Both the position numbers and the translations under genes were made by a program. A DNA stretch of 64,000 nucleotides, taken from positions 33,237,001 to 33,301,000 of the forward strand of contig OX419755.1 of assembly GCA_948567375.1 (NCBI GenBank), given 5' to 3'. The first letter of the stretch is position 1. Every line of letters begins with the position of its first letter. This stretch comes from Lunularia cruciata (lineage: Eukaryota; Streptophyta; Marchantiopsida; Lunulariales; Lunulariaceae). This document shows positions 23,748-34,697 of the stretch, piece after piece. The notes below the pieces were generated by a model, which was given only the letters and a program-made list of their open reading frames with translations, was not told the DNA's origin and ran no database searches.

Positions 23748-26317
23748 ATGTCAAGCAATTTTCCTTCGCTGTTGAGGAGTCGTCTTGTAGGTGATTGGGG
23801 AAAGGGAAATAGAGTTGGACTCGTGTTAGTGCACAAGGGAGAAGTCGAGAGAGAGAAATCGAGAGACCGAAAGAAAGCAGAAGAGATGGGAGGAGGGAAG
23901 AAGAACTCCAAATTTGCAGTGAGAAATCATGCAATTTGGAGATTAGATATAGTAGCAAGGATCAAAGTCTTGAGCCAACTTCGGATCACTTTTTTGGTAT
24001 GGAACTGGAACGTAAGTTTTCCAGGATTCATGACAGAAATCATTGAGAGTTAATGTCTCGATGGTCCCGAGGAAGAAGGGAAGAGAGAAAATCCGGCTCG
24101 CTGGACAGAGTTGGATTGGAGACTCGTACTCGGGAAGGAGGCAGGCTCGGAGCAGGAGGCCACGTTCTTGGGGAAAGGAGAGATAGCCCAAGAAATGCAG
24201 GAGGTGAGAGATGCCTTCTTGTCGAAGGGGACAAAGAATGGGTATAAAGTTGAGAGCTACAAAGACCCTGTGAGGAGAGGAATTGTGAGTGCACTAATGG
24301 CCCTCCTGAAGCCGAAGAGAACTACCTATGTGATGAAACACCAAGCGGTGTTCTTTCACAAGTTATTTGCAGGAGAACCGATCAATTGGGCAAGGTGCTT
24401 TCACGGAAGAACAAGGTAGATGGTGTGGAATCTGCGGGATAAGTCGCCTCCACACTACATCGTACCATTTGCAGCACATTTTTACCTCGGGTTAAATCTG
24501 CTCAATTTGGTGGAGCGTAATCAAATGGTGTCTCATTTTCATCCTGATTTGAGAAGAGAAGTCGGCACGGAGGAGCAGCAATACATTCTCCAAATCCGGA
24601 GCACGGACAATTACTATGCAAAGACAGGGAAGAACGAGGTCGTTGAAAGTACCCCGACGAAGAAGAGAACTCAGCAAGCAGAAGCCAAAGAAAACAAGAA
24701 ACCTCGGAAAATGTAGAAAAATAACCCGAGGTGAGGAATGGTGGTGATTGAGTCGGAAGATGAAGACTTAGAAGGCGAAGCCGAGCTCAAGACGGAGGAC
24801 TCGGACCGTGAGGAGGAACCTCAGCTGACATTGCAAAGTGGAGATACGAGCAGTGATAGTGAGGAAGGAGGAGAGATGACATTGGTATCAGCGGCTGAAG
24901 AATACGAAGAAGAAATGCAAGCCGAAGTAGAAACCAAAGACAATGCGGCGCTGGAAGACAAAGTACCAGTATGCGAGGAGAAGAAGATCGCAGTACAGCG
25001 AGGAATTCGCTCGAGACATAAGGCAAAGTGTGAAGCGGGACCAAGTAGAGTGAAGGAAGAGGTAGAAGGAAGCTCAAGCAGTGAGGCATCAATCTCGATA
25101 CGAAGACTCCAGAGAAGAAGGCGAGTATCGGGAGAACATGAGGAAAGAAGAGAGACCACTCCGCGGGAGGACGAAGTTGTCAGTAATGGAGTAGAGTACC
25201 TGCAGATGGTAGTATGCTCGCTGTTGGTAAAGATGGAGAAGAAGAAGAAGGAGATGCAGTCTACTTGTCCAGAGGTAAAGACTGTGTTGCAGGTCTTATC
25301 AAGATTAGAAGAAGAAAACTTGGAGTTGAAAAAGAGTATAACCCGAGGTGAGGAAGAGAGAGAAGTACTGCAAGCGGAAGCAGTCAAGAGGAGTCAGGTA
25401 ATTGAAGACCTGAAGAGAGAAGTGAGTTATCAAGAAGATCTTACGAGGAAGAGTGACATTGCAAGGGAGAGACAGGTAGCGGAGCATGAAATCTTGAAGC
25501 AGCAGTTTGCTGATTCAAGAGTCAAACTTATCCATGCTATGGCAAGGGTAGCATCAAAGGATCAAGAGCTTGATTGAGTGATGGAGATTATGGAGGAGAA
25601 GAAGCAACTCTGGCAGCCAGAGTTGGCTGCGAGATATAGAGAAGAAGAGAGATTATGAGAATTACTTCGTAATCAGGAAGAGAAGGTTGAACAGAAGGAG
25701 AAAGAGAAGGAAGCGGTGAAGGCCAAATTTGAAGAAGAATTGGTGATGTACAGAGAAGAATGGCTTGCAGATCAGGAATGCAAACGCAAGACAAGATTGG
25801 AGCCATTGAAGGAAATAGTCCGCAGAGTGAATGCGATGTTAAGTACAGAGGCCAGCATTCAAATTGAAGAGACGAGATTGCACGAGTTGAAACTGTTGGT
25901 GCAGGAAATGAGGCAAAGACAAGCAAAAGATACAGATTTGAATGCCTTGTTGATTAAATTGAGAACTCATGTAGATAGGAAGATCTTAGAAGTAGAAGAC
26001 AATATTGCGATTAGATAGACTTAGTGAGAATAGAGTTAGAAAAGCTTCGGCAGGATGTTAAGGCAAAACCCAAAGTAGATAACATAGGGATCCAAATGTC
26101 TTCGGAGTTGCCCACAGAGACATTAGAGAAGAGTGGGTCGAAGGATGAGGAGTTAGATAGATTACTCACTAGTGCAATTTCAGATCAGGAAAGAGAATTG
26201 TTGGATCTGGTAGAAGATGTAGGAGATTTGAAACCCGAGGAAAGAGTAGTAGGAAGTAAGATTACTTCGGGTTTGGGTTTGAAAGCCGAGGAAGAAGTAG
26301 ACATTGGATCGGATTAG
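23748..26317 (+). pseudogene. LTR-encoded coiled-coil protein of family A (disabled copy)
   Basis: About 855 codons run from ATG (MSSNFPSLLRSR) to TAG. Order: basic N-terminus; a folded region of about 220 residues with conserved RNHAIWRLD, LGKEAG, GTKNGYKVESYKDP, TTYVMKHQAVFFHKLFAGEP and PPHYIVPFAAHFYLGLN; an acidic, serine-rich linker; a basic RRLQRRRR patch; a long heptad-rich coiled coil (EYLQMVV... to about residue 700); an acidic tail ending VDIGSD. Several in-frame stops (near 24050, 24418, 24714, 24735, 25576 and 25657) and a frameshift near 26016 disable it. The 'TTYV...AVFFHKLFAGEPINW' pattern recalls the plant 'putative transposon protein' domain, but this is inference. It is not gag or pol, and it lies wholly inside the LTR. 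Confidence 0.75.
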
Positions 26318-27108
26318 AAGCCGATTTGAGATTTGAAGGGGCAGATATGAAGAGGTGCATTGTCATTTTGGATCTGCAGGTTAGAACAATTGTGGTAGAA
26401 CGGTATAGTTGTTAACACTGTCGATTGCTTCACTTTAAGAGTGGCATTCGTAGTATTATGTTGTTTAGTGCTCATTATTTCTGAGAATAGATAAAGCGAA
26501 GTGCTGTGAAGTAGTGCTCGTTGCTTGAGCTTGATTCCGAGTATCAATTTTGCAATTGTGTTTGTGAATGTTTGGAGAAATTCAAAGTGCAAGTCAGAGT
26601 GCTTGTTGGATGTTGGATTCCACAGCCTTGATCTTCATTCTGTGTGTTTGATCCTGTGTGAAGTGCAATCGAAGCAATGCCTTGACAGATCTGAGAGGAA
26701 TTGTAGTGTTGGTAGTATTATGCGTTTGTGAGTGCAGTGCAAGGTTGATGTGAAGCAATTTCGATCGAGGAAGTTGTGCCTTCAATGGAGGGGTGGAACA
26801 CAATTCTGAGGCGAAGTCGTTTTGCAGTGAAGTGCCATTTTTGGGAGAGCCTAAATCATCACAATCAAGACTGTTTGGAAAGATTTGATGGAGTTGTGAT
26901 TATGGAGTGTTAATTTGTGACAAGACTGCGAGTCAATGCTTGTTACTCTCTTCTGGGTGTGGTTTCTACCTGAGAGACTAAAGAAGAACTCAAGAAGAAT
27001 TGAAATTGTTACTTTGCTTTGTATTTGACCAATTCTGACTCGTATCTTTGCGGGAACGAACTTTACTTACCCGATTACCGCAAAAGTGATATTTGCCGGG
27101 TTGTCACA

Positions 27109-27984
27109 CCTCCTTCTTGACCAAAGAGCTAATTCAAAGTTTGCAATTTCTACTTTGGAACACATTTCACAATCCAATTTTCAATTTTGCACAAGAACTC
27201 TTCTATTTTACATCTTAAGATAAATCTCAACATTGCTAGCATTTTTGATATCACTCCATGATATGTATAATTTTTCACTTTAGGAGGTATATATGATTCA
27301 CAAGTACACCCATCAGTATTATTCAAAAGAATAATCTATATGCATCCAATATCTATATTGTTATGAGGAATTCTTCATCTTCACTACCCTAAATATATAT
27401 TTCTTCAAATGAACCGATGCATCTATCCACCAATCCCAAATTTTCATAAGCATAGTGTCCATTGCAACTAGAATGTATTACAACATCCAAAACTGTCACA
27501 AACAAAGTGTTCACTGAAAATAGAGTGTATTACAACTTTTGAGTGTATTAGAATAAGTCATAATATCTAAATCACAAGAGGGAAAGAGAGTATTAGGGAT
27601 TAAAAATTACTCCAAGTCACAAAACATAATGTATTAATGAGTATTAACAATCCTAAACAACCGTACAGTTTATTAAGGATTCAAAATCCCACTAGTTTGC
27701 CTATTAGGCAATACACATTTGCAACACTCTTTCTCTTGTTCCCTCTCTTTCCCTGATCCCTGATGGATAATTTGCCTTTGGTGGTCTTGTTCTCATTCAA
27801 TTTTGAATTTTTGGGGTTCTCTTTGTTCTCTTTAGATCCTCTTCTACCCAAAAATCAGACCTATTTATCAAAAAATTGTGCAATAACATGCAACAACTTA
27901 TCCACTGCATCAAATATGAATTCCTATTTTTGGTCTCCAACTATACTCTTAGTTCATGCAATCAAAGACTTTAACACTCAATAC
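27109..27984. other. Intergenic, no gene seen
   Basis: AT-rich sequence between the family A solo LTR and the PIF/Harbinger-like pseudogene. The phrase GAGTGTATTACAAC(A/T) recurs near 27470-27560. Part of it may be the 3' end of the transposon that carried the pseudogene; I could not identify its terminal inverted repeats. Confidence 0.35.
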
Positions 27985-29050
27985 AATGCTTGTTGAGAAC
28001 TTGGGCTCTTATCACACACTTGTTGAGATCTATTTTATCCTCAATGCGTGCTTGCTTGAAAGATGGGACCAAGTGACTCATTGCAACATAACCATAGTCA
28101 CTTAATAGAAATTGGTTTTTTTCAAAATATACATTAAGCAATCTTCTATTCTTGTTGTCTCACAATGGAAATCTCTGGATGCAAGTCATGTCAAGACAAG
28201 TCCTTTGTATTCCTACAAACATAACACACTCCCATCAATCAATCAAGGTAAAAAACTTAACACCCATTACTTTTTCAATTAAATAATACCAACACCTAAT
28301 ATAGTGTACAATTTTAGACTTTGAAACTTTGTGGCACTTTGCTATTTGCCTCCAAGAAAAGAAGACTCATTGTGAAACTATCGGCACTTTGCTCTTTGGT
28401 TTTGGGAATAAAAGATTGGGAATTTGTATTATGCAACTTAACTCTATTGAACTCAAAGAACTAGCACTAAAACTAGTACTGCCTAGCTTTAGAGAATCAA
28501 GGGGAGTACACTATAGAATGGCAGAATTCACCTCTTGAAAATTGAATAATTCTTTGCAAGTCATTGCATATTACTTGACCATTGATGGAATAGAAACCTT
28601 TATAACTGCAGTAAATTTCTCCATCTACTTTGGGTCTTTGTGTGAGAAAGAATAAGGTACCTTCCACCAATCATATACATCCTTGGAACCCTTTCAAGGA
28701 ACACACATTTGATATTCTATTTCTTTCCTCTCTGTCAAGCCAAGTAACCTCCTACTTGTTTAAGTTTAAGTGTGGTTAAGATGATGGTTATCACTTTGTT
28801 TATGAAATTGTTGGTAGATCTTGCACATATCCTCCACAAATTGGTACCCCTAGCTACATATGCCTTATTTACATTGTGTGAAAATCCATCCAAGGTTATA
28901 GCCAATTGAAACCACATAAGAGTTTGGATTTTCACCAAATCTTTCATTTTAAATACATATGGTCTTTGATAAGTTCAAGTAAACTATAAAAAGATTCAAA
29001 ATCCATCCGCACTAGCTGCTTGAAGGAGTGAGACTCAAGATCTTTAAAGA
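27985..29050 (-). pseudogene. PIF/Harbinger-like DDE transposase, heavily decayed
   Basis: On the minus strand several short blocks occur in the order expected of PIF/Harbinger (DDE_Tnp_4) transposases. Around 29040-28950 is FKDLESHSFKQLV...FESFYSLLELIKDH, the region before the helix-turn-helix. Around 28640-28560 is KGFYSINGQVICND, matching the family's 'RKGYHSINVQ..CD' motif next to the first catalytic Asp. Near 28220 is FVGIQRTCLDMTCIQ, matching 'FVG.PGS.HD.RV'. At 28110-28060 is FLLSDYGYVAMSHLVPSFK, matching 'FLLGDSGYPL..WL..PF' with the second catalytic Asp. Many stops and frameshifts separate these blocks, and about 280 bp of unrelated or intronic sequence lies between the second and third. 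The element is long dead. The match is by motif memory, not by search. Confidence 0.65.
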
Positions 29051-29589
29051 ATAGACAAGCAAAATCAGTACTCTTGTTGAAGATATGTCTATCAAGCAAG
29101 TATCTCTATGATATGCAACCACTTTATAATTATATCTAACTCTTCCATCTCAAAATCGAAGTCATTATCACTCCATGTTTTATCCCACCTTCCTAAATCC
29201 CGCTCCTCAAGTCCATTGTCCATCCCAAGAAAATCACTTTCATCTTCTACATCCACCTCTCAAAACAACTTATGCATGATTTATTTTTATTTCTTTGACT
29301 AGTATTTGCCCTGTGCTAGCATATTTAAATAATAGAAGAACAAGGTAAGAAAAACAACAACTTTAGATCTTTGAACCAATTGTAGTGAAACAAAATAGAT
29401 GAGAAAGGAAAACAAACAAAAATTGCAAATTACAATTGACAAGCCGGCCCATGGGTGAAATTAAAAGGCACAATGAAAGCAACATAGATGAGATGTCATG
29501 CCGATTGTAGTATCACATCTAGATTGCTTAGACACTAGAGTTCCAATGATAGAAGTTAGAGGCATTTTGACAATTACTATTTTTTGATG

Positions 29590-29915
29590 GTCAGATTTTG
29601 TGTTTGGGGTACTGACTTCATGGTGGAGCCCACTATCACTTGCACCATAAAATTGTCGGGTGTGCCATCAGCTGGACCATTGGGATGAGACCTAGGTCAA
29701 AATCAGGAGTATACCTTGAGTGCAGCTCTAGAGAGCTCACTTCTCTAATGTTGAGCCTTCGAGTTCCTAGCTAGAGTGGAGAGAAAGCCGGCTGCGTCAC
29801 TTGGAGTCTCTTAGCTAGAGTGGGTGTGGCTTGACTATAATTAGTGCCCTATTGTTGGCAAGTTGTTGAGGACCAGATCAAGTTGATTCCAGTTGTAAAT
29901 AATCTGATTACATTA
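29590..29915. repeat. Left arm of a large inverted repeat
   Basis: The sequence from GTCAGATTTTGTGTTTGG inward matches, in reverse complement, the block that ends at 31613. Shared landmarks, in order, are GACTTCATGGT, GTGTGCCATCAGC, GAGAGCTCACTTCTCT, GAGTTCCT, TGTGGCTTGACTATAAT, TTGTTGGCA and AATCTGATTA. Similarity is roughly 75-80% by eye. Confidence 0.8.
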
Positions 29916-31269
29916 GAGAAGTAAGTCAAGGAGAAATTGGGTACAGGAATTGTGAGTGTTGGTGGTATTTCCAAGCTCGGTGAATCGTGGTGTCTTGATC
30001 AAGTAGTTCAGATTTCCTTGAGAGAGATTGTATGCGGATCACTGGCAAAATTAGAAGCCAAAGAGAAGCAATTTTCAAGCATTAGTTGTGATTTTGAGCT
30101 TAGGAGGTGAAAGTAGGACTAATGTGTTGTGAGTTGAGCTCAAAAAGTGAAATTGAAGGTGGAGTTAGGAGCAAATCCTTGTGAATTAGAGATTGGACAA
30201 AACCCATTTTTCCAATTTGGCTTGAATGAAGAGTTAGCTGAGGATTTAGAGGTCAGCAAAATTTAGGGATTTATGTCAGATTTATGTCAAATTTATGTCA
30301 AATTTTGTGAAGTGTTTACATCAAATTTTGGCAAGAAAAATAGATTTTGGCAAGACGATCACTTTCTTGGTGATCCTTGTAGCACAAGAAGTAGATAAGT
30401 GCTCCAATTATGTCAAATGCCAAATGGTGACAGAGTCAATCTAGTCAGTCTAGTGTTGTTTTATGAGATGGAGGGTTTTTCTTTAGATTTCTAATGATTG
30501 GACCCCCATCATTCTATGCTTCTTGTTTGTGCACCGTGTTTGTGTGAGGTGCCCTAAATTGAGAGCGTTGGTGCTCTGGTGTGCTATCAATAGTGAGGCT
30601 GGATGATGACCAATCAGACTATCTATGATTCTATCCGGTGAGGCAAGAAGTGATGACCTACAGACAGTGAGAGTGCAAACTCTAGTACTAGAAGAGATCA
30701 GTCAGATTTGGAGTACAAGTGGGATTGTATCATCCACCTTGGATGTTCTATTGTGGAGCTTGGAGGAGGCATTGCAACAACATGCAGGTTGGTTGGTGCA
30801 ATAGGCTTGGAGTGGAGCCTTTGTACCACCAGGAGATGAGTGTGAGGATGAGCCTCCAAAGTTGATTACCTTGACACCTCTGGATACCACACTCATTGCT
30901 TGGCAATATCCAATAGAGGGAGTATGTATGTCTATTGGAGTTGTTCGGTGGGATTAGCACCAGACTAGCTGCGGTACTATAGGCGGTACACAAGTACAAA
31001 GGTACTTGTATGTGGAGAGAGATGAGATTGCTAGGCAAGTCTCTCTACATCATGTGGCACACTTGGCATATTGGTATTTTGAGTTATTACTGATGTTAGC
31101 CGTCAAGGGTTACCAAAAGGCCCTATCAATAGACATTTCTTTACTAAGGGCACATGATCTGTGTCATGCATTTATACATCACTACACAACATAGAACGCT
31201 GTCAACATCATACATTAAAGAAGCACAACTCACACATAAGTCATACATAGACTCTAAAGTGCCACAATA
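29916..31269 (+). other. 1.35-kb interior of inverted repeat, with a coding-like remnant
   Basis: Between the arms, 30740-31190 (+) reads for about 150 codons with two or three stops. It includes ECEDEPPKLITLTPLDTTL and YLYVERDEIARQVSLHHV, an ordinary protein-like composition, but I do not recognise the family. Small repeats of TTATGTCAAA occur at 30272-30305. The interior could be part of a retroelement leader/gag or a cargo fragment. Confidence 0.3.
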
Positions 31270-31613
31270 ATCAGATTGTTTACCACTCTCAAATCAACGC
31301 AACTCAGATGAGTACTTGATATGTCACTCTATAAACTGCCAACAATTGGGCACTGATTATAGTCAAGCCACAACCACTCTAGCTAGGAGAATCCAGGTGA
31401 CGCTCACTGGCCTCTATCCACCATAGACAGGAACTCAAAGGCTAAACATCAGAGAAGTGAGCTCTCTGGAGTTGCACTTCAAAAGTATACCCCTAGACTT
31501 GAGCTAGGTTTGAAACCCTAATGGTCCCGCTGATGGCACACTTGATGGTGTGAACAATGCAAAGTGAAGGTGGGCCCTACCATGAAGTCAATACTCCAAA
31601 CAAAAAATCTGAC
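31270..31613. repeat. Right arm of the large inverted repeat
   Basis: Reverse-complement partner of 29590-29915, ending ...CAAAAAATCTGAC. The RNase H fragment of another retroelement begins immediately after it. The pair may be two oppositely oriented LTR fragments of one family or the arms of a foldback element. Confidence 0.8.
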
Positions 31614-32025
31614 TAAGTTTACACAAGAGTGGTGTTGGGGAGATGAGCAGGAGAGAGCTTTTGTAGAGCTCAAGGAGAGGTTGACATTTGCTCCTATTTT
31701 GAGGAGACCAATTAGAGGATGACCATTTCAGGTTCACATTGATTAAAGTATGTTGGGGCTTAGAACAGTGCTCACCCAACATGATGATGAGAGGAAGGAG
31801 TTTGTGGTGGCCTATGCTAGTCGCTCCAACAATCCAGCAGAGGCAAAGTATAGTTCATATGAGGGAGAGTGCTTGGTAGCAATTTGGGCAGTAGCACATT
31901 TCCAATGTTACCTATTTGGCAACCCTTTTACTCTCATCATTGATCATTAGCTGTTGAAGTGGTTGATGGAGTCCAACAAGCTCTCAAGGAAGCTTGCACG
32001 ATGAGCTCTAATTTTACAAGAGTAT
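31614..32025 (+). pseudogene. Ty3/gypsy RT-connection and RNase H fragment
   Basis: About 137 codons with four stops. It starts KFTQEWCWGDEQERAFVELK (the end of the RT thumb) and continues through the RNase H signature: PFQVHID, VVAYASRSNNPAEAKYSSYE, ECLVAIWAVAHFQCYLFG, FTLIIDH and KLAR.ALILQEY. The catalytic Asp/Glu/Asp pattern is still visible. The reading frame stops at ILQEY because a family A LTR begins at 32026, so this is the target of that insertion. It belongs to neither family A nor family B as judged from the aligned residues, so it is a third Ty3/gypsy lineage in the window. Confidence 0.85.
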
Positions 32026-33751
32026 TGTGGTACCCATATTTTTTGTTTTTTTAAGTTTTGTTCTATTTTGAAAAAGAAGTGTACATACAAAATCATATTG
32101 AACCCAAAATAGCATTAGAAGGAGAAGAACTATTTCTTTGCTTTGTAACCCAAAGAAAAGTGACTTTGTGTAAGATGCAAAGTACTTGGATCAGATCAGT
32201 CAGAGTTTAACCCAAAGTAAGGAGACTTTGCCTCAAGATGATCAACCCGATGCAAAGACATTATAACAGCTTTCCTTTGGGTTGGAAATTAAAGAATGGT
32301 ACTGCACACAAAAATGGCCAAAGCACAAGAGGGAGAAATTCATAATAACAAGAGAAGTGCATGCAAAAGGTGTGATTTCTCGATAAACAATCTTTTGAAG
32401 AACGATTGAGAAATGTTGGACTATAAAGTTGGGTTTCAAATCAAGAACAAGACAAATGACAAGTGAATTTCCTTTGGCTTTGTGGATTTGTCATGAGGGA
32501 GGCTAGGGTAGAGGAGTGGTAGTGAGTGAAGTTGTGAAGAATTAAGAGGAATTGAGAGTTGTATGTCTAGGGGACGAGAGAATTGTCTTGTAGAAGCACA
32601 TCACAAAGGAAAGTAGAATGACGGGAATCAAGAAGTGCCCTACAATGGCAACAAGAAACCAAGTGATTAGGAGGTTAGATGTGATGGTTCACATTGAATT
32701 TCTTAGTAAACTTCACATTACTTTCCTTGCATGGAATTGGAACGTGATTCTTCCAAATTTCATGGTAGAGATCACAACCAGTTAATGTGTAGATGGACCA
32801 ATGATAGTGGGGAAGAGAGGCAATCTGGCTCAATAGACAGAGTCAGATTGGAAGTTGGTGTTAGGAAGAGAGAGTAGGAAGGAGCATGGGGCCATGTTAT
32901 TGGAGAAGGGAGAAATAGCAAAAGAGATCCAAGAGATCAGAGATTCTTTCACCTCAAAGCGCACAAAGAATGGGTACAAGGTGGAGACATATCGAGACTC
33001 AATGCAACGAAGCATTGTAGGTGCACTGATGGGCTTGTTCAAGTCCGAGTGCACCACCTATGTGATAAAGCAGCGGATAGTGTTCTTCCACAAGATGTTT
33101 GTAGGAGAACCAATCAGTTGGGCAAAGTTTTAAAAAAATGAGCAAATGAGGCAGATGGTGCTGAATTAGAGGATGGTGACACCACCACATTACTTTGTGC
33201 CTTTTGTAGCACACTTCTACCTCAGGTTAAACCTGTTCAGTAGTGAGGAGAAGAAGAAGATTATCTTGCATTTCCATCCTAATCTATGACAAGAAGTCAA
33301 CGATGAGGAGTGATAGTACATTTGGCAATTGAGAAGTAATGATGATCATTATGCGAGAGAAGGAAATGATTGGAAGATGGTTGTGCCTCTACCGGGCAAG
33401 AAGAAGAGAAGTAGACCCAAGGTGGAGAGCCCACCAGTGCAGCCCCAAAAGTTAAGAAGAATTGGGCAAAGAGATGGGAAGCAAGTCCAACGGATTGCAC
33501 TTGTAGAGGAAGTCAAATCAGAAGACAAAGAAGAGTCCCCGTCGGAACAATCAGAGGAAGAAGAGGTGAAGTTAACCTTGCAAAGTGAAGAATCCAGTGA
33601 AGAGAGCGAGGGTGAACCCAAGGTGTAGCAAGATCAAGAGAAGGAGATGTCTCTGCAAGAAGAAATTGAGCGGCAAGATGCGGAAGAAAAAATTATGGCC
33701 AAGTTAGCAATTGAGCCAGAAGAAGGCTTGGTGGCAGAGCCAAGGTAGCAT
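32026..33751 (+). mobile_element. Family A LTR, 5' part (U3, promoter, first half of ORF)
   Basis: It begins TGTGGTACCCATATTTTTTG directly after the RNase H fragment. It has the U3 inverted-repeat block (about 32145-32250), a TATA box at 32422-32428 and the N-terminal half of the LTR ORF (LVLGRESRKEHGAMLLEKG, GTKNGYKVETYRDSMQR analogue, TTYVIKQRIVFFHKMFVGEP, PPHYFVPFVAHFYLRLN). Stops are scattered through it. The frame reaches the acidic linker (SEEEEVKLTLQSEESSEE) and is cut at 33751, where a family B LTR starts. The second half of this LTR is not found in + orientation elsewhere in the window. Confidence 0.8.
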
Positions 33752-34443
33752 TGTAACACCCATTTGTGCATGTATGTAGTATTTTGATATTTAGTTTGGT
33801 ATTACTAGTAGTTGAGAGATATTATTTATATTGAGATAAAGGATTGTTCTACATTAGTCATGATTAGCTAAAGTCAGTCATAGCTAAGATAGAAAGGACC
33901 TTACTTTAGAGGAAGTAGAAAAGGTGATCATCACTATTTTGGATTCTAGTGTGTTGACTTGGTATTATTCCTATGTGTTTGGCTTTGAGGAAAGAGTTGA
34001 GAGCTCTTGGGCTTGCAAGCCTTTTTGTTTTGGATTCTTCTATAGTCCAGGGATAGCCCATGTGAAGGAATCCTTGACTTAGTGGTTGGGTCAAGATAAG
34101 ATCATATGCTTAGTGAAATATGCCCATGTGGATGGATATTCCTTTGTAATTTTTGATTTTACTTGACTTTTAGCCTAGTAACTTGAGTCACTCCAGTAAT
34201 TAGTAACTTTGATGCCTAACTATTTCACAAGTATATAAAATAGGGGTGAGTAGGTACTCATCATCCTTTCATTTGCAACTTTCTCTCTCTCATTGAGTTC
34301 TCTAGTGAGCAATGTCTTGAGTCTTGGAGTGTTAGCCTTGGAGGAGTATGATGGAGTTGGGGTTCTTTGCCTTCTTAGTCCATGGTGTGCTACCATAAAA
34401 GCCATCATAGGTTCATCTTGAGTGAGAGACAGGCCGGCTCACA
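33752..34443 (+). mobile_element. Family B 5' LTR (692 bp)
   Basis: It begins TGTAACACCCATTTGTGCATG and ends GACAGGCCGGCTCACA, with TG...CA ends. Two other copies (39247-39937 and, inverted, 41552-42227) define the same limits. A TATA box, TATATAAAA at 34232-34240, is conserved in all four family B LTRs in the window. It is followed by a primer-binding site and gag-pol, so this is a true 5' LTR. Confidence 0.85.
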
Positions 34444-34447
34444 TTTT

Positions 34448-34465
34448 TGGTTCCGTTACCGTGAT
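34448..34465 (+). other. Primer-binding site of family B
   Basis: TGGTTCCGTTACCGTGAT starts four bases after the LTR. It resembles TGGCGCCGTTGCCGGGGA, the complement of the 3' end of plant tRNA-Asp used by many plant Ty3/gypsy elements, with several mismatches. The tRNA identity is inferred. Confidence 0.55.
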
Positions 34466-34479
34466 CTCTCTAGAAGGCA

Positions 34480-34697
34480 AGATAATGTTCAGTGTACGAT
34501 TCTATATTAGACAAAAGGAGGCTATGAGAGCTCACTTGGAGAGAACTTTAGGGGAGGAGAGGGCTGAACTTATGTTAGAGAAATTGGACCCATTTTTATA
34601 CCATGTAGTTCATTATGATGTCTTTGAGTTGATTTTGTACATCTTGTACACTTGGGAGGATTTGGAGAGATTGTGCAAGGTGGATTGTAGATTCTAA
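34480..34697 (+). pseudogene. Family B leader ORF of unknown function
   Basis: A frame that opens inside the LTR (ATG at 34422) continues to a TAA at 34695. The part from MFSVRFYIRQKEAMRAHLER at 34485 is helical and charged. A decayed version is visible after the ancient LTR at about 15850-15960, so it is a shared feature of the family and not a chance frame. No domain is recognised. The stretch 34698-35413 that follows holds no readable frame. Confidence 0.35.

Larger units (their letters stand above)
23335..27108 (+). mobile_element. Family A solo LTR (3,774 bp) with internal ORF
   Basis: It begins TGTGGTGCCCACATTTTTTG and ends GGGTTGTCACA, the same TG...CA ends as the other family A LTRs, and its length is within 5 bp of the solo LTR at 55402-59180. 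No gag-pol flanks it, so it is a solo LTR left by recombination. The flanking 5 bp are CGTCT on the left and CCTCC on the right, matching at three of five positions, so any target-site duplication has decayed. In order it carries a U3 with short inverted repeats (23435-23470), a TATA box at 23721, a long ORF (23748-26317) and about 790 bp of non-coding tail ending in the conserved block GTATCTTTGCGGGAACGAAC...TTACCGCAAAAGTGATA. Confidence 0.85.

Noticed and set aside
24787-25387. Long minus-strand frames (101 and 188 codons) opposite the LTR ORF
   Set aside because: They are serine/leucine-rich shadows of the coiled-coil and acidic coding strand. They have no motif, and the sense strand explains the sequence.
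23335-27108. Interpreting family A solo LTRs as DNA transposons or non-autonomous elements with a single gene
   Set aside because: The ends are not inverted repeats beyond a few bases, they follow polypurine tracts next to integrase at 43138 and 47282, and duplications are 5 bp, all as expected for LTRs.
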